Shown: piece after piece, positions 48,773 through 57,596 of the stretch
Layout: the number at the start of each line of letters is the position of its first letter
Numbering within the stretch: position 1 is the stretch's first letter
Assembly: GCA_030386875.1 (NCBI GenBank)
Contig: CM059567.1
Span: 55,288,020-55,352,019 of the forward strand
Direction of reading: 5' to 3'
Source of the DNA: Morinoia aosen
Lineage: Eukaryota; Arthropoda; Malacostraca; Amphipoda; Talitridae
DNA: 64,000 bases
Translations under genes and position numbers: made by a program
Notes under the pieces: generated by a model
Told to the model about the DNA's origin: nothing
What the model saw: only the letters and a program-made list of their open reading frames with translations
The model's database searches: none

Positions 48773-48825
48773 GGTTGTTGTAACATACTCCACTGCCCGC
48801 CCGGTGGTTGTTACATACTCCACTG
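48773..48825 (+). repeat. two-unit seed of the 30-bp satellite
   Basis: GGTTGTTGTAACATACTCCA, CTGCCCGCCCGGTGG and TTGTTACATACTCCACTG make two near-copies of the unit that forms the 1.4-kb array at 51570-53006, about 2.7 kb away and in the same orientation. It is followed by a separate 15-bp duplication (TATTCGATATCGCTG). Confidence 0.9.
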
Positions 48826-48940
48826 TATTCGATATCGCTGTATTCGATATTCGCTGCTCCATCATTTCTATATACATGTAGGGTGAATATCATTTCTGCT
48901 TTCGCCGTGTGCATGGCGGCATAGTTGCAATTTTAAGGTA

Positions 48941-48968
48941 TACGAGGCCTGTCTAAAAAGTACCCGGC
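48941..48968 (+). mobile_element. lone mariner-type terminal repeat
   Basis: TACGAGGCCTGTCTAAAAAG followed by TACCCGG, preceded by TA, matches the general form of a mariner-family terminal inverted repeat (TACGAGG..TGT..AAAAAGTA). No matching inverted end was found within the next 2 kb, and no transposase frame follows, so this is a truncated or solo end. Confidence 0.55.
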
Positions 48969-50270
48969 TGGCAGTGTGTGCAGTTCAACATCATGTAATA
49001 CTTGTAATAAACAACACCTACTAACGAATGCTTTCGTGATAACTTTCATCAAATACGGAACTGATATGATAAAGATTTATAAAAACAATTTACCACTCAG
49101 CCATAGAAATGTAACAAATGTTATAGCAACTCCTTTTCAGACTTTCACACAATTTTTCAGGAAACCAATTATTTAATTTCCTAGAAAAAAATGCATCAAT
49201 GCATTTGAACCTTGAACTGAAATCATCATTAAGTAAGTGATGGAAACTGTCCAACGTAAACAGCTTGCACAATTTTTTCCCGTGAGGAACTAGAGTGCAG
49301 AGATTCACCTATGCTTGTTTATACAGTGACAACGAATGGTTAATCATCAATATTTATTCTTGTTGTACCCGCTGTTCTCCTCTCACACTGCGCTGTAGAA
49401 AGAAATTCTCCCTGGAAGATGATTTCTTAAAGTCCCATTAAACATTCAAGTTAATCCACTGATATTTACGATTCAAAATCGAATGTCATTAAGAGGAACG
49501 TGCTATAAACTCGCTGTGCTCTTACCAACAGCTATTCTCGCAGCAAAGTTACGCGAGGCTTACATTCAAAATTCCTAACATAGACGCGGTTTTGCCTTGA
49601 AAAAATATTCCACGGCTTGGACTCACGGTTTGTAGACGCTTTTGAACAAAGCCACGTTTTAAATTAACATGATATACCACTCCTGACATTGGGTTCCTCA
49701 GAAGCATTCCTTTTACCAGGGAAAGGAAAGCCCAGAGACGGACAGAAACAATTATTCGGTGGATCGAAATGCACGGTGAACTTCACAATTCAGTGAACAG
49801 AGAGAGGACTCATGTAAACAGGAGCTTGGTTTGCTACGCTTGGATTACTTCCCAGGGAAAACAAAAGCCATTAGCTTTATAATAGGGTTAGTGCTGTGGC
49901 ATAAAAATTCAATGGAGATCTATCTCATAGTTTTTACTAGCATGTCTCGAGGAGCGGAATTTGATAGTGTACCTTAATTTGATCGATACCTGAAAAACTC
50001 TTAAGCAGCCACCGAAATCACAGCCGGGCATACAAGAGAAAAAAAAAGTCAGTGAAAAGTCTTAGAGTTTTCTGTAATTACTTGACCGAGCCATTCGGTA
50101 CTTCTGAGTGGCGCTGCATCAATAATTTGTGAACCTTTTAGAAAATAAATTACTTCTTTACCTAAATCCACTTTACTGATCTTTAACACTGCAGTTTTGC
50201 CTTTGGATACGATGAAATAGTTCTTTGACCAATAATTATTATTATGGCGAACTTTCAGAGACCGAAATGC
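48969..50270. other. no supported genes
   Basis: AT-rich; short frames at 48976-49176 and 49090-49308 (minus) overlap and are unrecognised. Confidence 0.5.
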
Positions 50271-50423
50271 TTCTAGGAAGAAAAAAAGATTAGAAAAAGA
50301 GGAAATTGGAATGAGAGAAACATAAAAAGAAAGACAGAGGAGGAAAAAAAGAGAACGAGAAGGAGAAAGGGAAGGAAGGAAAAAAAGATAATGAAACAGA
50401 GAAGGAGAAAAAGAGAAAGATTT
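50271..50423 (+). repeat. polypurine (GA-rich) tract
   Basis: About 150 bp composed almost only of A and G on the plus strand, with AGGAAAAAAAGA- and GAAGGAGAAA-type motifs recurring irregularly and few pyrimidines. Such tracts can form triplex (H-DNA) structures. Confidence 0.9.
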
Positions 50424-50812
50424 ATTATCATACTTAATGACTCGATGACATACCCCTACACCTATTAAGCTGATGATTTACTCTATTAACTTGTTAAAAA
50501 AACATAAATATTTGCCTGATGAATAACCATTGCACCAGTTTACACTACACGCGCCTACTTGAAATGTAATCGTTCTTATCAGGCAGGAAAACTCATCCCC
50601 TTAGCTGTTATACCTAAGAATTAACATCTCGCTTACATTCACAATGCCTGAGAATTCTACTTATTACGCACACAACTTCACTATGCCAACGTGTTCAGTA
50701 ACTATAGAAGAAAATCAAACGCTAGCATCTTGCTTATGAAAGGAGAAAATGAAAGACGAGGGCTCGTAAATTTGTTACGACTGCTCGTGTTATAAATCTA
50801 TATAATAAATCG

Positions 50813-51035
50813 TTAACACGTTTCTTGCGAAGGGACCCACTGGTGGTCACAGAGGGGATTTTCATATTGCTGCCGACCGACCTGCAGTCACTAACTCATT
50901 TTAACACAATTTTTATGAATACTTGTTGACAGCTAAATGGAGGCGCGATCCAGTTAATGTTTGCTACAACAATTAACTGCAAATTTGAATTGAATATTGA
51001 ACTTCAGTTTAGCCGATCGCAGTTTCACGTGTTAA
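50813..51035 (+). mobile_element. TTAA-flanked MITE, copy 2
   Basis: The borders are TTAACACGTTTCTTGCGAA and CGCAGTTTCACGTGTTAA. The outer TTAACACG/CGTGTTAA parts are exact inverted repeats. The interior shares CAGTCACTAACT, GATCCAGTTAATGTTTG, AAATTTGAATTGAATATTG and AACTTCAGTTTAGCC with the copies at 42961-43185 (other orientation) and 53869-54096. It has lost the GCTTACTA(A/C)AATTGAC part of the others and is the most diverged of the three. Confidence 0.82.
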
Positions 51036-51569
51036 GTTTTGCCATCACTCTGACATGAATATTTTATTATTCCTTGAGCTGCATTGAAACTAAATCGTGC
51101 CTCACCAGCTCACGACCTCAGCTCCAATGAAATTACGTACTTCGCGTGACAACGTGCGTGGTGCAAACGTGAGTGTCAAAAAAAAAAAAAACTCGCCAAT
51201 GAATTTTTCCCTAACGAGCAACGAAATTATGGAGAAGTAGACTGATTAATTTTGTTTCATCTACTTGTGTTTTTCGTTCATTAATTTAGATTTTAGCATC
51301 AGAAGATTAAATCTCAATCGACTGACAGGCACCGGTGAGGTGTGTGCTGATAAGCTCTTAAGGAGTCAAGCACTGAGGAGCAACATCACAGACCACTTAT
51401 GAATTTCCTTGCTAAGAATTAAACTTAAATTTTCTGAGCAGGACTGAATTAGAGGTAATCTAACGCAGCATATGTTCTTGTAATCGGTGAACAGTGACAA
51501 AACTGATGAGTAAGTGTCGGAGGTACAAAATGGCAAATGGCCAAACCAGGTGACTGAAGCATCAGCTGA
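51036..51569. other. no gene seen
   Basis: AT-rich flank of the satellite with an A-run at about 51179-51191. No recognisable coding or RNA feature. Confidence 0.5.
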
Positions 51570-53006
51570 CTGCACAGCATGGTGGCTGTAACATACTCCA
51601 CTGCCCAGTCACGTGGATGTAGCATACTCCACTGCCCAGTCACGTGGATGTAGCATACTCCACTGCCCAGCCACGTGGGTGTAGCATACTCCACTGCCCA
51701 GCCACGTGAATTTAACATACTCCACTACCCGCCGGGTGGTTGTAACATACTCCACTGCACAACATGGTCGCTGTAGCATACTCCACGGCCCGCCAGGTGG
51801 TTGTAACATACTCCACTGCCCGCCAGGTGATTGTAACACACTCCACTACCCGCCAGGTGGTTGTAACATACTCCACTGCTCGCCAGGTGGTTGTAACATA
51901 CTCCACTACCCGCCAGGTGGTTGCAACATACTCCACTACCCGCCAGGCGGTTGTAACATACTCCACTACCCACCAGGTGGTTGTAACATACTCCACTACC
52001 CGCCAGGTGGTTGTAACATACTCCACTACCCGCCAGGTGGTTGTAACATACTCCACTGCTCGCCAGGTGGTTGAAACATACTCCACTACCCGCCAGGTGG
52101 TTGCAACATACTCCACTACCCGCCAGGTGGTTGTAACATACTCCACTACCCGCAAGGTGGTTGTAACATACTCCACTACCCGCCAGGTGGTTGTAACATA
52201 CCCCACTGCTCGCCAGGTGGTTGCAACATCCTCCACTACCCGCCAGGTGGTTGCAACATACTCCACTACCCGCCAAGTGGTTGTAACATACTCCACTACC
52301 CGCCAGGTGGTTGTAACATACTCCACTACCCGCCAGGTGGTTGTAACATACTCCACTGCTCGCCAGGTGGTTGCAACATACTCCACTGCCCGCCAGGTGG
52401 TTGTAACATACTCCACTACCCGCCAGGTGGTTGTAACATACTCCACTACCCGCCAGGTGGTTGTAACATACTCCACTACCCGCCAGGTGGTTGTAACATA
52501 CTCCACTACCCGCCAGGTGGTTGTAACATACTCCACTACCCACCAGGTGATTGTAACACACTCCACTACCCGCCAGGTGGTTGCAACATACTCCACTGCT
52601 CGCCAGGTGGTTGCAACATACTCCACTGCTCGCCAGGTGGTTGCAACATACTCCACTGCTCGCCAGGTGGTTGCAACATACTCCACTGCTCGCCAGGTGG
52701 TTGCAACATACTCCACTGCTCGCCAGGTGGTTGCAACATACTCCACTGCTCGCCAGGTGGTTGCAACATACTCCACTGCTCGCCAGGTGGTTGCAACATA
52801 CTCCACTACCCGCCAGGTGGTTGCAACATACTCCACTGCTCGCCAGGTGGTTGCAACATACTCCACTGCTCGCCAGGTGGTTGCAACATACTCCACTGCT
52901 CGCCAGGTGGTTGCAACATACTCCACTGCTCGCCAGGTGGTTGCAACATACTCCACTGCTCGCCAGGTGGTTGCAACATACTCCACTACCCGCCAGGTGG
53001 TTGTAG
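51570..53006 (+). repeat. 30-bp satellite array, about 47 units
   Basis: The typical unit is CTCCACTACCCGCCAGGTGG then TTGTAACATA. The first units (51570-51785) are mostly 31 bp and diverged, with CAGTCACGTGGATG or CAACATGGTCGCTG in place of CGCCAGGTGGTTG. From about 51786 to 53000 the spacing is exactly 30 bp with no indel. Two monomer types occur: ACTACCC...TTGTAAC and ACTGCTC...TTGCAAC. In 52561-52980 the second type dominates and its monomers appear identical: one ACTACC unit with seven ACTGCT units, then one with five. Frames stay open on both strands (up to 424 codons) only because 30 is a multiple of three. The type differences change amino acids in those frames, so coding is unlikely. 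Confidence 0.97.
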
Positions 53007-53240
53007 AATGAAATAATTTAATGCGACAAGTTCCGGAGCTCCAACGCCAACCATCTGGCTCAGTTCTCCCTCAGTTCCCGAAATGACTTGGAATTTTAAG
53101 GCGTGTGATCCAGGCGGCGTGGGAGGCCAGCATTTGCTCACAGAGGCAGAAATGTTTCTTGTACCCCCTGAGGACTGTGTAGAATTGGCTTCCAGATTTT
53201 TGGCAACGAGTCTTGTTTATACTCAGTGTGACTCAAAAGT

Positions 53241-53412
53241 CATCTCATAGACTTGGCAATATTATTTTTTGACTCGTTCTCCTGTGTTATCAGACTTGTT
53301 TGTCAGACTCAACACTCTGATAAACAAGTGTTATCAGACAGTGTTATCCAGTGTTATTTCCAGTGTTATCAGACTCAACAGTCATCTCAAAAGCTTGGCA
53401 ATATTATTTTTT
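53241..53412 (+). repeat. direct repeat enclosing GTGTTATCAG repeats and a hairpin
   Basis: CATCTCATAGACTTGGCAAT then ATTATTTTTTG at 53241-53271 recurs at about 53382-53412 with three or so differences. Between them, GTGTTATCAGAC or GTGTTATC occurs five times, and CTTGTTTGTCAGA is inverted as TCTGATAAACAAG (about 53292-53329), giving a potential hairpin. Confidence 0.85.
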
Positions 53413-53868
53413 GGGCCAAATACAACCTGAATGAAACAGACATGGGTTAAGTATCATATGTGTTAGATCTATTGTGTTTCACAATTAATGTGAGAGGAAT
53501 TATGTCTTGGCAGCGCAAGATGCACTTACACAGGAGCTGATAGGCAGCGAAATTTTTCACCAGTAAAGTATTTTATGTAGTAATTATGCAAACAAATTAA
53601 TTTGCAGGAAAATTTCCATCGTTTCGATTGAATGTTTCTTGAATCTACTCAAGTAAGAAATTGACCATAAAATGCGACATAACTTTGCTGCAGGATATCA
53701 GCTGTATTCTCTGAGCGAGGCTCATTTGAAAAATTCCAAGCCTCCCTCAAATGACCACAGAATTTATTTAGGATATAAATTCCAGTTCACCAAGATGCGC
53801 TTTACTTCAACGCCTCATGTAGTCCTTACACTCATCAGCCCTCACAAAACATATAAAAAAGTTATGAT

Positions 53869-54096
53869 TTAACGTTTTGACTGCGACTTGAGATATATTT
53901 GGTCATTGAGGGAGTTTTCAATATGCTGTTGAACAACCAGTAGTCACAAAATCAATTAAAAAAATGCTTTGTTAAAACTATTTGGAAACAAGGTCCAGTT
54001 AACGTTTGATATTTTCAACATTGCTTACTAAAATTGACTTTAAATTTGAATTTAATATTGAACTTCAGTTTTACCTCCCGCAGTTGAAGTGTTTAA
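53869..54096 (+). mobile_element. TTAA-flanked MITE, copy 3
   Basis: The borders are TTAACGTTTTGACTGCGAC and CCGCAGTTGAAGTGTTTAA, inverted repeats with TTAA at both ends. It aligns over its full length (228 bp) with the reverse complement of 42961-43185, including TGAG..ATATTTGGT near the left end and TTGACTTTAAATTTGAATT near the right. A 66-codon frame at 53672-53872 ends at its border and is not part of it. Confidence 0.85.
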
Positions 54097-54571
54097 GTCG
54101 GTGTCCTCGCTTACTGTCAGCAGGAAAGAGGCGTGGGGCTTAACCATTGGTCGCATTGTCACCATAAATACGAATGTCTGCTTAGCCATCAGTCGTACAT
54201 TTCCATATAACTACGAATATGTCTGCCACTCGCACAAGCATACACCAGCGTATATGAAGCATAGCTCGCACAGTTTATATTCAAGGAACACAGTTACCTG
54301 ACTCGACTCGTGTGAGGCATTAAGAGCAGCAAAATTATGTTGGCTCTGTTTGGTGGCGGGGAATTTTGATGGTGGAGCGCGCCGAGTTTGACTCTGAGAT
54401 CTAGAAGCTTTCCTCAACGGAGCAAGAGTTCCTGGACAAGATTAATTTCCTGCTTAGAGGGTTGAGGGATACTTTCTAGTTTGCTCGTGTATTCATTCAT
54501 GTGACAATGGTAAAAGTGACATTAGTTTCATTTTTTGAGGGAATTATGCTGCTATTATTGCGATGGAGGGA

Positions 54572-54590
54572 GGGGGGGGGGGGGGGGGGG
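54572..54590 (+). repeat. poly-G run (19 G)
   Basis: An uninterrupted run of 19 G, flanked by GGAGGGA and AGGG, capable of forming a G-quadruplex. The run length is also a likely site of assembly error. Confidence 0.97.
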
Positions 54591-54862
54591 AGGGTACTTC
54601 AAACAGGGGAAGGAATCAGTTTTTTCAAATGCAAGAAAGGAAGGAACTCATTATTCCACATATTGGGATGAGACGCTCATCCCAAGAAAATAATGTTATC
54701 GCAACCGTTACACACCTGTGTCTTTTACTTTATGTTGACCATCGTTCACTTGATGTGATCAATAACGTCTGTTTCTGTCTTCAACTTGAGGCGAATGTTC
54801 TTCCTCCTCTGTTGTACTTCCCCTTAACTTTTCTTTACTTGTAACTATATTGCAATGTTTTC

Positions 54863-55190
54863 GTTTAGACTACTAATAGACACAGAATTGGAAATGCATA
54901 AAAACAAGTTTTTACTTTCGTCAGATGATCATTTCTCACCCGCATTTAGACTCTCAACAGATACAGACTTAGAAATGCATAAGAACAAGTTTTTACTTTC
55001 GTCGGATGATCATTTCTCACCCGCATTTAGACTCTAACAGATACAGACTTAGAAATAAATAAGAACAAGTTTGTACTTTTGTTTGCTAATCATTCCCCAC
55101 CTGCGTTTAGACTACCAACAGATACAAACTTAGAAATGCATAAGAACAAGTTTGTACCTTCGTCAGCTTATCACTCCTCACCCGCGCCGG
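54863..55190 (+). repeat. four-copy tandem repeat of 80-81 bp
   Basis: Copies start at 54863, 54944, 55025 and 55105 with (A/G)TTTAGACT, followed by AACAGATACAGACTTAGAAA, TGCATAAGAACAAGTTT and GATCATTTCTCACCCGC or variants. Copies 2 and 3 are closest. The period is 27 codons, which explains the repeating open frame at 54855-55037. Confidence 0.94.
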
Positions 55191-55674
55191 ACGCACCAGA
55201 GCTCGCTAGGTCCTGTTGTTATGCGGGCTTCTAAACAATTCCGGAGGGACAATAAAACTCCCCGACTGAGTTAATTTAGTGGTACCGAGGGGAGAGAGAT
55301 GGATAGTTGTAATCTGGCTGCACCGAATTGCCTTGGTGATCAAACGTCCCGTACCTGAGACACGTTCTGCCTCGTGGAGAGCGTGTGTATAGCCGTGGTG
55401 CACTTGTCACTCGCATTTCCCTCCCCAGTTTTTATTTAAATCTCCCTAATTTTGAAGGCGATGTTTTGTGAGTCTTTAGCTTCAAGCCAGATTTTTTACT
55501 CTATGGCTTTCAGCATATTTTAAGGGGATATTTAGTGAATTTATGGCTTCATAGCTTGCTCCTTCAGTCATTGGGTGAAGTCTGCGTCAAACTTTCCTCC
55601 TGCAGGCGACGAATCTGTTTTTTTGATTTGTCAAAAAAATCTGTCTCGCATAAATTTTCATAACTTATTTTGTA
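55191..55674. other. no gene seen
   Basis: A moderately GC-rich part to about 55430, then AT-rich sequence up to the Tc1 element. No recognisable features. Confidence 0.5.
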
Positions 55675-57020
55675 TACTCTTCTCATCAAAAAGTTAGGAC
55701 CCGATCAAAACAGAAAAAATACCATCACACATGGATAGCCTTAGAAAGTTCTCAAACTACAGTTTACTCATGGGTGAAGAAAAGGATGAAGAACACGTAC
55801 AATTCATGGGTTATTAATTTAATCTAAAATTACATAGTAACTGAGCGGCTTTCGCACCCCAAAAATTTTAATACTAGGCCGTACAAAAGCCGAGATAAGG
55901 AAATTTATGGATTTCATCCCAGTCAGAGGTTGTCACTCACGGTGCAAAGGCGTCACTATGCATGAGGCTGGCAATTTTTCCGCCTCTGAATGAGGTGAGA
56001 TAATTGAGCTGCATAAATAATTATGCTGCATAAAATAATAAAGCCTGATTATTGAGCTACATGAAAAGTTTACCACGATGTTCAGTCGCATCTGAGCTTG
56101 AACACAGAATTAAAGTAGTTTGCAACCTCCTAAAAGACCCTGAAACTTCTAGAACAGTGAAATCTAGATGTAGATCATAACGATTTCCCAAACATTTAGC
56201 AGAAGATTTCATAACGTTGCTTGACAAGATATGGGACAATATTCGAGACAGATTAAAGCACTCACTTATGAAGATTGTAATTCAACAAGCATTTGGCCAC
56301 ACCTGAGACAGAAGGGTTTGAAAACGAAAAGCGTCTACAAGGGCCACGCCTGCAACTGCGTATGTCTCAAAGAAAACCGTCTAGAATTTGGCAAGGAGCA
56401 ACTAACCTGCGATGTTGGTAAGTACATGAGAGCTTTGTTCTCCGATACGAAAAAATTCAACTTTGATGACCTTGGCGGCTTTCAACATGCACGACAAAGA
56501 ATCGCCCCCTTAACGGTTTCTACGCGGCACACAGAGGTTCCGTCATGGTTTGGGGTGCATTTTCCGCCATAAGTACAATGGAACTTGAGGTTGTGCAGGG
56601 GCGTCAAACAGCAGTCGATTATGTTGACATGTTGCACAGACCATCCATTACGAAGGAGGGCCCTCGTTCGCGCGTTGATGAATGGGTCTTTCAACAGGGT
56701 AAAACAGCTATCGAAATACCTGCCTGACCACGACTTGCTTTGGGGAGAATGATGTCTTTCTTTTCCGTCGCTTGCTGCTTTCGATATTTGAATCTGATAG
56801 AGAACGTTTGGAGACGGATGATAATGAGAGTCTACAGAAATGGACCACAATTTGAGAAAAAATGATATTTGTGACGCCATCTTCAGCACTTGGAGTAATC
56901 TTTCCCTAACCCTATGGGAAATCCTCATTTCAAGCATACCGCAAATTTTTTTGAGGTTTCTAAATAAATCATGCATAAAACATTCCCGAGTCCTTTTTTG
57001 TTAACTTCAACTTCGTTGTA
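55675..57020 (+). mobile_element. degenerate Tc1/mariner element
   Basis: The transposase relic at 56100-56975 sits within about 1.35 kb, a normal size for Tc1/mariner. A likely left end reads CTCTTCTCATCAAAAAGTTA then GGACCCG after TATA at 55673-55676. A likely right end, CGAGTCCTTTTTTGTTAAC to GTTGTA near 57020, resembles the left end inverted only in its AAAAA..GGAC(C/T)CG part. The ends are therefore tentative, and TA target duplications are plausible but cannot be shown. Confidence 0.7.
56100..56975 (+). pseudogene. broken Tc1-type transposase
   Basis: Three frames must be combined to follow the protein. From 56100 the DNA-binding part reads EHRIKVVCNLLKDPETSRTV and ends RCRS before a stop. 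At about 56303 LRQKGLKTKSVYKG and NRLEFGKEQLT match the core of Tc1 transposases, followed by LFSDTKKFNFD with the first catalytic Asp at 56444. In another frame from 56545 come MVWGAFS, EGRQ-like VQGRQ and WVFQQGKTA. The second catalytic Asp, normally in QQDNA, is Gly here (56698). A third stretch reads LIENVWRRMIMRVYRNG with the catalytic Glu at 56800, 34 codons after the lost Asp. The C-terminal end (DAIFSTWSNL, then SSIPQIF) is in yet another frame. With stops, frameshifts and the Asp-to-Gly change it cannot be active. Confidence 0.88.
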
Positions 57021-57492
57021 ATGCGTGATTTCTGGCTCTGAAGTTTTGATCAGCCTACAACGAGCTTAGTAACTTAAAGTTTCATTTTTCTAATTTAACT
57101 TATGAGGCAGAAGTTGTTTGCCGTTTTCATCCTTTTTCTTTACCAATGAGTGAACTCGAATTTGTAAACTTTTGAACTTTATCATCGCAAGTATTTTGAA
57201 GTTCTTCAGTTGGTCCTTTACTCACGATCAGAAGTGTACGTAGAAAACTATTGTCTTTTAAACCAAAGTTGACGCTGAACTTATTATCGTTATTTCAAAA
57301 TGGATGTACATTCGATGATCTCTACTCAAGTGAGCTGCAGAGAATAATAACTTGAAAAATACTTTTTTACAAGTCTCTGAGACTTTCATAAACTTCTTTT
57401 AAAAGTAAAACTCTCACAGAACTGGATTTGGGAGGGAGTCAAAACTGGAAGTCTCCAGAAGACTTAAAATTCAACTTATGGGATGCATGCGT

Positions 57493-57596
57493 CCCAGTCA
57501 AACTTTTTCGCCACCTGCATGCATGTTTTTCGCCGCCCGTGTAATTAAATCACTTGGGCGGTGAAAAACATGCATGCTCCGGCGAAAAAGACTGGG
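57493..57596. mobile_element. palindromic foldback MITE, copy 3
   Basis: The ends are CCCAGTCAAACTTTTTCGCC and, on the other strand, CCCAGTCTTTTTCGCC, where the right arm has lost the TTAG next to its border. Both arms carry GCATGCATG and TTTTTC(G/A)CCGCCC, around an AATTAAAT centre. It is 104 bp long and its left arm is the closest of all to the apparent family consensus. Confidence 0.8.

Noticed and set aside
51712..53011. Open frames of 415-424 codons on both strands
   Set aside because: They lie wholly in a 30-bp tandem array. Several frames on both strands are open at once, and the differences between monomers alter amino acids, so this is a by-product of a period divisible by three.
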